Below are positions 9,385 to 17,396 of a DNA stretch of 64,000 nucleotides, in pieces. Below the pieces are notes generated by a model. The model was not told the origin of the DNA and made no database searches. It saw only the letters and a program-made list of their open reading frames with translations. Numbering within the stretch: position 1 is the stretch's first letter; the number at the start of each line of letters is the position of its first letter. The translations under genes and the position numbers were made by a program. The stretch is taken from contig CAKTOH010000004.1 in assembly GCA_934589705.1 (NCBI GenBank), positions 1-64,000 on the forward strand, in the 5' to 3' direction. The DNA comes from an uncultured Oscillospiraceae bacterium (lineage in GTDB: Bacteria; Bacillota; Clostridia; Oscillospirales; Oscillospiraceae).

Positions 9385-9541
9385 AGTAAAGGTTCCTCCT
9401 TGTGTTTCTGAGACCGGCCCTGTGCCGATCTGCCTGGATAATAGCATAAGCACAACTTTTTGTCAATAAAAACGACTGTAACTTACAGAAATTACATATT
9501 TTCTAAACTTTTAGACAAATTTCGACAAAGGAGGAAAAACT

Positions 9542-9706
9542 AGGGAATCTCTGAATAAACCGTCTGCGGCTGGACAGCGGATCTTTTGCTCCCATGCTGC
9601 GGTTTGAAAAATGGGAAATACATACAGTATTCCCTCATTTTCCAAACCTTGCCTGGAAACAAAATCTCTCGCTGCCAGCTCTTGCCGATTTAATCAGAGA
9701 TTCCCT
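9542..9706. mobile_element. Putative MITE-like element with 13-bp terminal inverted repeats
   Basis: AGGGAATCTCTGA (9542-9554) and TCAGAGATTCCCT (9694-9706) are perfect inverted repeats bounding 165 bp with no coding capacity. An inner AT-rich core contains further partial palindromes (GGGAAATACATACAGTATTCCC). No clear target duplication is seen. Identity as a non-autonomous transposon is inferred from form only. Confidence 0.45.
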
Positions 9707-9736
9707 GGGAAGAAGGGCGAACCCGCGGAAAATATA

Positions 9737-10240
9737 AGTAAGGGCAGATGCCCTCATCGCCCCGTGCCGCCGGAAGAGCGCACAAAGCCTTCCCCACGGG
9801 GGAAGGTGGCTCGCGCGTCTCCCGCAAGCGCGAGACGGATGAGGGCAAAGGCTCCCCTTCCTACGGAAGGGGAGCCTTTGAGGCTGTCGAAAAACCGTGT
9901 CATTGCGAGCCAGTGCTCACACTGGCGTGGCAATCCCCCCTGATTTTCAAACATTTTCCTCCCTAAATCATCGGTTCTTACGTTCAACCGGGGGATTCCC
10001 ACACCAGTCTGCGGACTGGTTCGGAATGACAACGTATCTTTCGGACTTTTTTGACACGCTGAAAGGCTCCCCTTCATACGGAAGGGGAGCCTTTGAGGCT
10101 GTCGAAAAACCGTGTCATTGCGAACCAGCGCGCACGCTGGTGTGGCAATCCGTTCTCCTATCATATCAATTATTCTGACATTTCGGGGGATGCGGATTGC
10201 GAACCAGTGACATCGGTCACTGGTTCGCAATGACAGCTAA
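9737..10240. repeat. Repeat cluster: two copies of a B-like/A composite unit plus family C
   Basis: A family C copy (about 9783-9848, CCTTCCCC palindrome then GACGGATGAGGG) leads into a 93-bp composite: a GGCTCCCCTTCC hairpin, the link GAGGCTGTCGAAAAACCGTG, and a family A copy. The composite occurs twice, at about 9848-9940 and 10061-10155. Inverted A copies lie at about 9989-10031 and 10192-10235. No gene was recognised between 9385 and 10288. Confidence 0.8.
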
Positions 10241-10288
10241 TTTATTAGTTGCGCATTTGGATGGGAAGTGCTCAGAGTGTAGCAGTTC

Positions 10289-11470
10289 TTACGGAAACTG
10301 TTTGATCAGCTTCTCAAACACCGGAAGGCTTCTTTGAATCATGTCGTAGCTGACGCAGTAGCAGATCCGGAAGTACCCCGGACAGCCGAAGCCGTCGCCG
10401 GGCACCAGCAGCAGATTCTCCTTTTTCGCCAAATCCGAGAATTTGTTGGCATCTCCCCCGGGAGCCTGGATGAACAGATAGAAGGCTCCGTCGGGCTTTG
10501 CCATTTTGTAGCCCATGGCGGTCAGCCCCTGATAAAGAGCCTGTCGGTTCCGGTCGTAGCTCAGAAGGTCAGGCCGCAGGTGGGCACACCGGGCGATGAC
10601 CTTCTGCCACAGACTGGGGGCGCAGACATGTCCGCAGGAGCGGGCGGCCCCGGCCACGGCGGCGTAGACCATCTGACTGTCCGCGCAGGAGCCGGGAACC
10701 AGAACGTAGCCGATTCGCTCGCCGGGCAGGGACAGGGACTTGGAGTAGGAGTAGCAGATGATGGTATCCGGATAGATGGCGGGCAGATAAGGCACTTCCA
10801 CACCGTAAACCAGCTCTCGGTAGGGCTCATCGGAAATGAGGTAAATGGGATGGCCGAAGGCCGCCGCCTTCTGTCTCAGAATGGCAGCCAGAGCCTCCAG
10901 GGTCTGCCGGGTGTACACCACGCCGGAGGGATTGTTGGGGGAATTCAGAAGCACCGCCTGGGTATTGGGGGTAAGCATGGCGGTCAGAGCCTTCAGATCG
11001 ATCTGAAAATCCGGCACATCCGGGGGCACGACCTTGAAAATCAGCCCCGCCTCTTCGGCGAAGGGCTTGTACTCCGGGAAATAGGGCGCCACGGTGAGCA
11101 GCTCTCCCCCCGGCACTGCCAGTGCCCGGAACACGCTGACCAGCTCCGGCGCCGCGCCGCAGCCCAGAAAGAATTCCTCCGGCTTCGTGGCCGCGCCGTA
11201 GCGGGCGTTCAGATCATCGGAAATGGCGCGTCTGGCTTCATAATCGCCTACGGCAGAGGTGTAGCCGTGCACCAGCAGGGAGTCGGTGTCATCTAGAATC
11301 GCCCGGACGGCCTCGTTGACCTGAGGCGGCGCGGGAATGGAGGGGTTGCCCAGAGAATAGTCGTAGACGTTCTCCGCCCCCACAATGGCGGCCTGCCGGC
11401 GGCCGTATTCAAACAAATCCCGGATGCAGGAGCGGTTGGCTCCCAGGGCGTAGGCTTTTTGGTTTACCAT
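10289..11470 (-). CDS. Pyridoxal-phosphate aminotransferase, class I/II (aspartate-type)
   Basis: A 393-residue fold-type I PLP aminotransferase. Motifs include YDYSLGNPSIPAPP at the N-terminus, LNSPNNPSG for substrate carboxylate binding, SDEPYRELVYG with the PLP-pyridine Asp, YSYSKSLSLPGERIGY with the Schiff-base Lys, and a C-terminal FRICYCVS with the substrate Arg. The length is normal. The start at 11470 follows AGGAGG; the same frame runs 84 codons further but reads across the upstream exonuclease gene. It is last in an operon CYTH-exonuclease-aminotransferase (11-nt gap). Exact amino-acid specificity is unknown. Confidence 0.9.
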   Translation of the reverse strand: MVNQKAYALGANRSCIRDLFEYGRRQAAIVGAENVYDYSLGNPSIPAPPQVNEAVRAILDDTDSLLVHGYTSAVGDYEARRAISDDLNARYGAATKPEEFFLGCGAAPELVSVFRALAVPGGELLTVAPYFPEYKPFAEEAGLIFKVVPPDVPDFQIDLKALTAMLTPNTQAVLLNSPNNPSGVVYTRQTLEALAAILRQKAAAFGHPIYLISDEPYRELVYGVEVPYLPAIYPDTIICYSYSKSLSLPGERIGYVLVPGSCADSQMVYAAVAGAARSCGHVCAPSLWQKVIARCAHLRPDLLSYDRNRQALYQGLTAMGYKMAKPDGAFYLFIQAPGGDANKFSDLAKKENLLLVPGDGFGCPGYFRICYCVSYDMIQRSLPVFEKLIKQFP

Positions 11471-11481
11471 AATTCTTCCTC

Positions 11482-12165
11482 CTAGTTCTCGTACAGGGGT
11501 GCGGCGGGGTCGTAGGGCTGAGCCTTGTAGGTCACGGAGCCGATGGGCTTTCCCTCCACGCCGTACTTGGGATTGTAGCCAAATAGGTTTACATAACGAA
11601 CGAGATCGTCCTTTTCCTTCTCCATTTCCGACATGACGGCCACGGTGGCCAGCACATCGTCCACTGCCCGGTGGGAGTTGACCACCTTGCCGGTCAGGCC
11701 GTAGACCTCGATGGCGTTGCACAGCCGGTGAGGAAAGGGGTGGCGGTCCTTGTAGACCGTGAGAAGATCCAGCTTGTCCTTGCCTTTTAAGATGGCCGGG
11801 TCGCCGTCCCGAAGGAGCATGTAGAACAGAAAGCTCAGGTCAAAGTGGGCGTTGTAGGCCAGAAGCAAGGTGTTTCCCTGAATCAGCTCGGAGATGTCCC
11901 GGCAGACCCGGGTTTTGGACAGCCCCCGCTCCCGGAGATCCTGGGTGGAAATGCCGGTGAGCTGCTCGATTTTCGGGGGCACGAAGCTGCCGGGAGCCAG
12001 AGCCACCAGCTCATCGTATTCCCGGGTGACCTTGGGCTGACCGTTTTCCGGCTCCACCACCACCGCGGCGAACTCGATGATCTCGTCCCGGCTGTATTGG
12101 AGCCCAGTGGTTTCCGTGTCGAAGAGCACCAGCCGGTCGTATTTCTCAAACAGGGATGTAAACAT
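11482..12165 (-). CDS. DnaQ-like 3'-5' exonuclease
   Basis: A 227-residue DEDDh exonuclease of the DnaQ/PolC-epsilon type. Exo I is FDTETTGL, Exo II is LAYNAHFDLSFL and Exo III is HRAVDDVLAT with the catalytic His five residues before the Asp. The length fits a free-standing exonuclease domain with a short extra C-terminus (about 200-227). Such proteins act in proofreading, repair or RNA turnover, and the substrate cannot be assigned. The start at 12165 is preceded by GGAGAAAGAG. It lies 19 nt after the CYTH gene in the same operon. Confidence 0.9.
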   Translation of the reverse strand: MFTSLFEKYDRLVLFDTETTGLQYSRDEIIEFAAVVVEPENGQPKVTREYDELVALAPGSFVPPKIEQLTGISTQDLRERGLSKTRVCRDISELIQGNTLLLAYNAHFDLSFLFYMLLRDGDPAILKGKDKLDLLTVYKDRHPFPHRLCNAIEVYGLTGKVVNSHRAVDDVLATVAVMSEMEKEKDDLVRYVNLFGYNPKYGVEGKPIGSVTYKAQPYDPAAPLYEN

Positions 12166-12184
12166 AATCTCTTTCTCCGTAATG

Positions 12185-12760
12185 TCAGTCTCTGGCCAGT
12201 GCCATGGCTCTGGCCAGCTTGCTTTTGGGTTGGAGCACCAGTCCGAACTCCGCTGCCAGAGCGTGCGCAAACTCTTCCGCAGCTCGGTCGCTGCCGGATT
12301 TCAGTTCTACCTCCACCTCGGCAAAGGGCAGCTCCCGCCCGCCGCCCAGGAGCACGCCTTTGTCCAGAGCCAGCTCCAAAGTGCCGTCCTGGGTGGGAAG
12401 AAGCTTGGCAAGCCTTACGAACCGAGCCCCGCAGAAAGGAGCCAAACCGTCCTGGACAATCTGGGTCAGCTCATCCGGCGCGCCCAGGGCAATGAGCTTC
12501 GGAAGCCCCTCGGAAATATCCGGAGCCTCCACTTCCCATTCGCCCCGGCTGCCATCGGGCAGGGGGGTCTTGACGGTGCACACCGACACCCCGTTTTCCA
12601 GCCGCCGCCGGAGCGTCCAGCGGCGTGCCCGGAGGGCAAGCAGGGGGGTGTCATAATAGGTGGTCTCCATGGAAATTTCCTGGAAAGAGCCGTATTTTTC
12701 CCAAATTTTTTCCAAATCTTCCGCATGAGCCTGATATTTCAGTTCAAATTCTCTTCCCAT
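12185..12760 (-). CDS. CYTH domain protein (triphosphate tunnel metalloenzyme family)
   Basis: A 191-residue CYTH protein. The N-terminus MGREFELKYQA carries the ExExK-like signature (E-F-E-L-K), followed by the alternating charged beta strands of the tunnel: YYDTP, LRRRLENG, CTVKTPL, WEVEAPDIS, LELALDKG and FAEVEVELKSG. Family members hydrolyse inorganic triphosphate, thiamine triphosphate or RNA 5' triphosphate using a metal. No partner domain (CHAD) is fused. The start at 12760 follows AAGGAG; an upstream in-frame start at 12841 has no site. It is the first gene of a three-gene operon and divergent from spoIIE. Confidence 0.88.
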   Translation of the reverse strand: MGREFELKYQAHAEDLEKIWEKYGSFQEISMETTYYDTPLLALRARRWTLRRRLENGVSVCTVKTPLPDGSRGEWEVEAPDISEGLPKLIALGAPDELTQIVQDGLAPFCGARFVRLAKLLPTQDGTLELALDKGVLLGGGRELPFAEVEVELKSGSDRAAEEFAHALAAEFGLVLQPKSKLARAMALARD

Positions 12761-12908
12761 GGTGGCGCTCCTTTTCAGCCTTTGCCCATCATTATACACC
12801 GAACCAATTCCGGATGCAAGAAACATTCTAAGCACTTCCATTCCGACAGCATAATTTTTCCGCCTGTGCTAGGATGGTGCCATTCTGGAAGAAAGGCGTG
12901 GTGTACCA

Positions 12909-14807
12909 ATGATGGTGGAAGCGTATTTGCGGCGGGGACGCCGGCGGATGGAGCAGCTGCTATTGGAGCCGGGAATTCGGGGGCTGCTGCTGGCTCTGCT
13001 CTACGGGGGCAGCGGATTTCTTCTGACGGCGGCCAGCCTGGGAAATTCCCCTCAGCCCATCGCCATGGGGATGATCTGCGGCTTCACCGGCTGGCGGGCG
13101 GTGCTCATCACCCTGGGGGCACTGGCGGGCTATCCCACTTTTTGGGGCAGCAGGGGCTTGCAGGGAATTGCCTGGTCGGCCTCGGCGGGACTGCTGGCGC
13201 TGCTTCTGGGACGGCGGGAGGAAAGCCGGAATCAGCCCCTGATGATTCCCGCCATCGCCGCCTTCCTCACGGCCATCACCGGCCTGTGCTTCCGGATTTT
13301 TCTGAAGGAGCGGACACCGCCGCTGCTGTACGGCCTGGGCATCGGCCTGACGGGGCTGACCGCCATGCTTTTTACCCAGGCCGTCCGGTGCCGGGACCCG
13401 GTGACGGACTGGCTCATCGGGGCTCTGGCGACGCTGGCACTGGCCCAGATTCCCCTGGGCATGGTGAATCCCGGGTGTGTGGCGGCGGGGGTGCTCAGCG
13501 TGAGCGGCGCTTTTCCGGCGGCGGCTCTGGCGGGGCTGGGACTGGACTTAGCCCAGGTGACGAAGGTGCCCATGACGGCGGCGGTGTGCCTTGCCTGGTT
13601 CATCCGGCTGATTCCCTTCGACAAACGCTGGCAGCACTACGCCGCCCCAGGCTTTGGGGCGGTGGCGGTGATGGCGGCCTGCGGCATCTGGGACTGGAAT
13701 GTGCTGCCGGGGCTGGTGCTGGGAGGCGGGGCGGCGGCTCTGCTTCCTGCCCGCTCTCAGATTCCCCGCCGCCGGGGGGAGACGGGAGCCGCCCAGGTGC
13801 GGCTGGAGGTGGGGGCGGAGATGTTTTTCACCCTGCGCCAGCTGCTCACCGAAACGGAGCCTCCTGCCGTGGATGCCAAGGCTTTGCTGGAGCGGGCACA
13901 GGAGCGGGCCTGCGGCACCTGTTCCGCAAGGAGCCGATGCACCCAGCGGCTGAGCCTGACCCCGGAACACCTGGAGCACCCCCTGGAGGCGGACTGCCGG
14001 AAGCAGGGGCGGCTCATCCCTCAGCTGCGCCTTGCCCAGGAGCAGCGCCGGGGGCTGGAAGCAAATCGAAAACGCCTGCTGGAATACCGGCAGGCTCTGG
14101 CGCAGCAATATACGTTTCTGGGGGAGTATTTGCGAAGCCTTGCGGACGGGCTCCCCCGGAAGGCACGGCATCCCCTGCCGGAATTTCAGGCCCAGGCCGC
14201 CGCCCGGAGCCGGGGAAAGGAGCGGGCCAACGGGGATCGGTGCGTTGCCTTTCCCGGCATCGGGTGCCGGTACTATGTGCTTCTGTGCGACGGTATGGGC
14301 ACCGGCCTGGGGGCGGCGCAGGCGGGCTTCACCGCCGCGGGGCTTCTGCGGCAGATGCTGGCGGCGGGATTTCCCGCCGGGGATGCCCTGGAAACGCTCA
14401 ACAGTCTTCTGACACTTCGGGGCAGTGCCGGGGAGGTGACGGTGGATTTGGCGGAGGTGCAGCTGGACACGGGCATTGCCAGCCTTTTCAAATGGGGGGC
14501 GGCGCCCAGCTGGCTGCTCACCCGCCGTGGAACCGAAAAAATAGGGACAGCCACGCCGCCGCCGGGTCTTTCTTTGGAAGAAAACCGGATGACGGTGGAG
14601 AAGCTGTCCCTTCGCCGGGGAGAAGTGCTGATTCTCGTCAGCGACGGTGTGGATGGAGAGGGTATCCAGCACCAGTCTGTCCTATCTCCGGATGCGCCGC
14701 CTGGGGAGCTGGCGGCGGAAATTCTGGACAGAGGCTGCGTAGGAACGGAAGACGATGCCACGGTTGCGGTCATCCGTCTGCGCCCTGTCAGCCTGCCTAC
14801 AGGGTAG
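12909..14807 (+). CDS. spoIIE: SpoIIE-like membrane PP2C phosphatase
   Basis: A 632-residue protein with an N-terminal membrane part (about residues 20-290, many Gly/Ala/Leu helices such as GLLLALLYGGSGFLLTAASL) and a C-terminal PP2C-type Ser phosphatase (about 430-630). Phosphatase motifs include GDRCVAF, LLCDGMGTGLGA with metal Asp (about 460), LLVSDGVDGEG and the terminal EDDATVAVIRL. In Bacillus, SpoIIE dephosphorylates SpoIIAA to release sigma-F at the polar septum. This copy is shorter than the about 820-residue Bacillus protein, mostly in the middle region. The name rests on architecture. It is monocistronic, with no spoIIA genes in view. Two adjacent ATGs are possible starts. Confidence 0.85.
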   Translation: MMVEAYLRRGRRRMEQLLLEPGIRGLLLALLYGGSGFLLTAASLGNSPQPIAMGMICGFTGWRAVLITLGALAGYPTFWGSRGLQGIAWSASAGLLALLLGRREESRNQPLMIPAIAAFLTAITGLCFRIFLKERTPPLLYGLGIGLTGLTAMLFTQAVRCRDPVTDWLIGALATLALAQIPLGMVNPGCVAAGVLSVSGAFPAAALAGLGLDLAQVTKVPMTAAVCLAWFIRLIPFDKRWQHYAAPGFGAVAVMAACGIWDWNVLPGLVLGGGAAALLPARSQIPRRRGETGAAQVRLEVGAEMFFTLRQLLTETEPPAVDAKALLERAQERACGTCSARSRCTQRLSLTPEHLEHPLEADCRKQGRLIPQLRLAQEQRRGLEANRKRLLEYRQALAQQYTFLGEYLRSLADGLPRKARHPLPEFQAQAAARSRGKERANGDRCVAFPGIGCRYYVLLCDGMGTGLGAAQAGFTAAGLLRQMLAAGFPAGDALETLNSLLTLRGSAGEVTVDLAEVQLDTGIASLFKWGAAPSWLLTRRGTEKIGTATPPPGLSLEENRMTVEKLSLRRGEVLILVSDGVDGEGIQHQSVLSPDAPPGELAAEILDRGCVGTEDDATVAVIRLRPVSLPTG

Positions 14808-14886
14808 CATAAAAGGGGTGCAAATGCTGTCGAAACACCGGACATCCGAAAAAAACTTTGACGGATTTCCGGAGAAGAGGAAGTGG

Positions 14887-14915
14887 TTGCGCTTTTGTCC
14901 CTCCTGTGTTATGAT
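14887..14915 (+). promoter_or_regulatory. Promoter of the methyltransferase-like gene
   Basis: TTGCGC (14887-14892), a 17-bp spacer and TATGAT (14910-14915) lie 26 bp before the start codon at 14942, and AGGAGGGA follows as the ribosome site. Confidence 0.65.
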
Positions 14916-14941
14916 GCAGGAAAACACAGGAGGGACGGTCA

Positions 14942-15658
14942 ATGGACAAGCAAATCATAGAGAAAATTCTGGAGAACGCCGAAGTGGCTCCGGGGATGGA
15001 CATTCTGGACATTTCCGCCGGAGCGCTCACCGCCGGGTGCCGGGAAAGAAGCCCGAAAAGCCTTGTGGAAGGGGCGCTTTCCCAGGTGGAATCCCTCCGG
15101 GGAGAATACGATCGGATTCTGCTTTACGGCTCTTTGCCGGAGGGCATGAATGTGAAGCGGCTGCTGCGCCGACTGGCGGGACTTCTGAAGGAGGACGGAC
15201 GGCTGAGCATCGCCTGCGATCCAGCCCAGGCTCAGGACATGCCCCCGGCGGAGGAACTGGTGAAGCTTTTTGAGCCCCATTTTCATGTGGAAATTATGGT
15301 CGCCAACCGGCTGCTGTATCAGGTCAGCGGGGTCAAGCGGGATCCGCTGGCCCAGGTGCACTGCGGGGTCACCCATACCCACGGCGGTCTGACCCACACC
15401 CATACCCATGGGGACGTAGCCCACGAGCACACTCCGGAGCCGGGAGCCACGCCCATCCGGGAGCTGCTGGTGCTCATGCGGTATCTGGTTAGCCACAATG
15501 ATGCCCACGCCCAGGAGGTGGCGGAGCTGGCCTCTCAGCTCCAGGCGGCGGGTAAGGACGTGGCCTACGACGAAATCATGGACGCGGTGTCGGATTTCGA
15601 CATGGTCAACGCCAAGCTGGATGCCATTCTGGCTCAGCTGACGGTGGAGGAGTTCTAA
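14942..15658 (+). CDS. Methyltransferase-like protein with His-rich linker, function unknown
   Basis: A 238-residue protein not assigned to a named family. Residues about 15-110 resemble a degenerate class I SAM methyltransferase: APGMDILDISAGALTAG occupies motif I, and YDRILLYGSLPEG followed by LLKEDGRLSIA occupies motif IV/V. A canonical GxGxG is missing. A His/Thr-rich stretch follows at about 140-165 (THTHGGLTHTHTHG, HEHT), suitable for binding Zn, Ni or Co. A helical C-terminal domain begins LLVLMRYLVSHNDAHAQE. It is a single gene with its own promoter. A metal-homeostasis or metal-cofactor role is conjecture. Confidence 0.6.
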   Translation: MDKQIIEKILENAEVAPGMDILDISAGALTAGCRERSPKSLVEGALSQVESLRGEYDRILLYGSLPEGMNVKRLLRRLAGLLKEDGRLSIACDPAQAQDMPPAEELVKLFEPHFHVEIMVANRLLYQVSGVKRDPLAQVHCGVTHTHGGLTHTHTHGDVAHEHTPEPGATPIRELLVLMRYLVSHNDAHAQEVAELASQLQAAGKDVAYDEIMDAVSDFDMVNAKLDAILAQLTVEEF

Positions 15659-15659
15659 G

Positions 15660-15912
15660 CGGAACGGCGTAGCCGTGACGGATGAGGGAAAACCCGCAAA
15701 TTTTCCGAGAACCTTCGAAAGAACGCAGTTCAAGCCTTCCCCTCTGGGGAAGGTGGCACGGCGCAGCCGTGACGGATGAGGGAAAAGGCTCCCCTTGCTG
15801 ATCAAGGGGAGCTGCCCCAGTGCGCACACTGGGGCTGAGGGGATCAGAACTCTCTTATTTTGACAATCCCTCAGTCAGCTGCGCTGACAGCTCCCTTTAC
15901 ACAAGGGAGCCT
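15660..15912. repeat. Repeat cluster (families C and B)
   Basis: A partial C copy (15660-15690) and a full C copy (about 15735-15782) are followed by a full B copy (about 15784-15912). The B copy runs from AAGGCTCCCCTTG through CCCTCAGTCAGCTGCGCTG to the terminal palindrome ACAAGGGAGCCTT. It shows the complete B unit of about 130 bp bounded by two GGCTCCC-type palindromes. Confidence 0.8.
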
Positions 15913-16012
15913 TTAGGTGCTCCCGCACCAGTGCGTTTATCGATGGTTCTCGGAAGAACCGGAAAAATGTACCACATTCGGTTTTTCGCAATGACATGTT
16001 TTTTAACGCCCT

Positions 16013-16179
16013 TTCGAGTCCCGCGGCTGTACCATCGAATGACTTTTCTTCGTTCACACCCCTGACGGGATGCGCCCGAAGAAAAGGGGACTCTCCCCCG
16101 AGCTAAAAAAGTGTCCACTGGACACTTTTTTACCCGCCCTTCGGGCGGGCCGCTCTCTTCGAGTCCCGTATCCATTCCA
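16013..16179 (+). other. Two tRNA 3'-end-like fragments, gene-free
   Basis: TTCGAGTCCCGCGGCTGTACCA (positions 16013-16034, T-loop to CCA-like end) and a similar block ending TATCCATTCCA (16158-16179) look like 3' parts of tRNA genes on the plus strand. The upstream halves cannot be folded into tRNAs. They may be remnants or integration scars beside the real tRNA cluster. The block between them holds a hairpin terminator. Confidence 0.3.
16105..16131. terminator. Symmetric A/T-flanked terminator hairpin
   Basis: AAAAAAGTGTCC-ACT-GGACACTTTTTT is a perfect 12-bp stem with A and T tails, able to stop transcription in both directions. Confidence 0.7.
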
Positions 16180-16180
16180 T

Positions 16181-16216
16181 AAAAAATGAGACACCCTTTA
16201 GGGTGTCTCATTTTTT
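16181..16216 (-). terminator. Terminator of the tRNA cluster
   Basis: AAAAAATGAGACACCC (16181-16196), loop TTTA and GGGTGTCTCATTTTTT (16201-16216) form a perfect A/T-flanked hairpin 1 bp after the CCA end of tRNA-His on the minus strand. Confidence 0.85.
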
Positions 16217-16217
16217 A

Positions 16218-16295
16218 TGGGGTGGATAATGGGACTCGAACCCACGATCTTCAGAGCCACAATCTGACGCCTTAGCCAACTAGGCCATATCCACC
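16218..16295 (-). tRNA. tRNA-His (GTG)
   Basis: The cloverleaf reads GTGGATA acceptor, D-arm, TCAGA-TTGTGGC-TCTGA anticodon arm with anticodon GTG, T-arm GTGGG-TTCGAGT-CCCAT and TATCCAC. The extra G(-1) at 16295 opposite C73 at 16221 is the histidine identity pair. CCA is encoded (16218-16220). It is last in the Gly-Arg-His cluster. Confidence 0.95.
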
Positions 16296-16329
16296 ATATG
16301 CAATTTGCTGAAAACGGGGCGGGCAAAGA

Positions 16330-16406
16330 TGGCACGCCAGGAGGGACTCGAACCCCCGACCTACTGCTTAGAAGGCAGTTGCTCTATCCAGCTGAGCTAC
16401 TGGCGC
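16330..16406 (-). tRNA. tRNA-Arg (TCT)
   Basis: The acceptor GCGCCAG pairs with CTGGCGT (one G-T pair). The anticodon arm ACTGC-CTTCTAA-GCAGT gives anticodon TCT. The T-loop is GGTTCGAGTCC, the discriminator G, and the CCA encoded at 16330-16332. It is the middle gene of the cluster. Confidence 0.95.
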
Positions 16407-16413
16407 ATTTCTA

Positions 16414-16487
16414 TGGAGCGGGTGACGGGAATCGGACCCGCGTATCCAGCTTGGAAGGCTGGTGTTCTACCATTGAACTACACCCGC
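16414..16487 (-). tRNA. tRNA-Gly (TCC)
   Basis: The acceptor GCGGGTG/CACCCGC encloses a D-arm GTTCAATGGTAGAAC, an anticodon arm CCAGC-CTTCCAA-GCTGG with anticodon TCC, and a T-arm with GGTCCGATTCC. Discriminator T and encoded CCA lie at 16414-16417. It is the first gene of the cluster. Confidence 0.95.
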
Positions 16488-16544
16488 AAGTCCCTGCCCT
16501 TAGCAGTTTCAGCCAGAGCATTTTACCATAGAGCGCCGGAATTG

Positions 16545-17396
16545 TCAATCGAAATTTTTCAGAATCCCGGGAATTTTTTCGTAAATCACGTCTGCCACCG
16601 CCCCATCGGCGCATTTGCACACATTTTCGTACCGATCGGCGATTTTTCCGTCGGCAGGGGCGAAGGCGTAATCCGCGTCTGTCATCATGGGCAGGTCGTT
16701 GTCCGCGTCGCCCACGCACACCAGGATTTTCCGACCCAGGCGGGCTTGCAGCTGCCGGGCGGAGCGTCCCTTGCTGACCCCCTTGGCGTGGACGTCGATG
16801 ATCCGGGCGGCTGCCCGGAACACCACGCAGGCATCCCCGAAGGTCTCGTTCAGAATCCGCTCAGCCTCGTCCATCCGGCGCACCTCCTCCGGAGTGCCGG
16901 AGAACATGCTGTCCACGGTGCCATCCTTGAAGGTGCCGTACAGGGAGAATTTCAGGAAGGTACCCAGGTCGTCTCCGGGCTTTACGAACTGATAGGCGCA
17001 GCCCTGACTGGCGCAGAAAGCGTCCCAGCCGGGATGATCGGGACAGGCGTAATGAGCCTGAAGCCCCTGCACCTCCACCGTCAGGTCTGGGAACAGCCGC
17101 CGGGCGGTGTTCACCGTTTCCCAGGCATCCAGGGGAATCGGGTGACAGAATTCGAATTTCCCCGCAGCCAGGTCATAGGCGGCAGAGCCGTTGTAGAGAA
17201 GCAGCGGGGCGTTCACGGGCACAATGTCCCGGAAGCGCTGAATCATGGGCACGCTGCGGCCGGTGTTTACGGTGAAAGCGCCGCCGTTTGCCATAAAATA
17301 CCGGATTGCTTCCAGATTCCGCTCCGGAATGGTGGAGTCCGGGGCAGTCAGCGTCCGGTCGTAGTCAACGGTCAGCAGAACATCCGAAAAATCCAT
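16545..17396 (-). CDS. HAD superfamily hydrolase (Cof-like phosphatase)
   Basis: A 283-residue HAD phosphatase with a C2-type cap. Motif I is VDYDRTLT with the nucleophile Asp, motif II lies in TVNTGRS, the motif III Lys is in GVSKGRS, and motif IV is GDADNDLPMM. Such enzymes hydrolyse sugar phosphates or flavin-type phosphates; the substrate is unknown. The start codon abuts the rluD stop (TAA at 17397-17399, ATG at 17394-17396), so translation is probably coupled. It is the last gene of lspA-rluD-HAD. Confidence 0.88.
   Translation of the reverse strand: MDFSDVLLTVDYDRTLTAPDSTIPERNLEAIRYFMANGGAFTVNTGRSVPMIQRFRDIVPVNAPLLLYNGSAAYDLAAGKFEFCHPIPLDAWETVNTARRLFPDLTVEVQGLQAHYACPDHPGWDAFCASQGCAYQFVKPGDDLGTFLKFSLYGTFKDGTVDSMFSGTPEEVRRMDEAERILNETFGDACVVFRAAARIIDVHAKGVSKGRSARQLQARLGRKILVCVGDADNDLPMMTDADYAFAPADGKIADRYENVCKCADGAVADVIYEKIPGILKNFD

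Noticed and set aside
9737..10240. CRISPR array
   Set aside because: Repeat units are irregular in spacing and orientation, contain palindromes and recur singly elsewhere in the window; there are no uniform spacers and no cas genes.
12847..12875. Promoter with Spo0A-type site before spoIIE
   Set aside because: TAGGAT is visible, but no acceptable -35 hexamer lies at 16-18 bp, and the TGTCGG-like sequence on the other strand deviates from the box.
14828..14834. Spo0A box TGTCGAA upstream of the methyltransferase-like gene
   Set aside because: The heptamer also occurs inside the dispersed composite repeats (about 9888 and 10101) and is far from the -35 box, so chance is likely.
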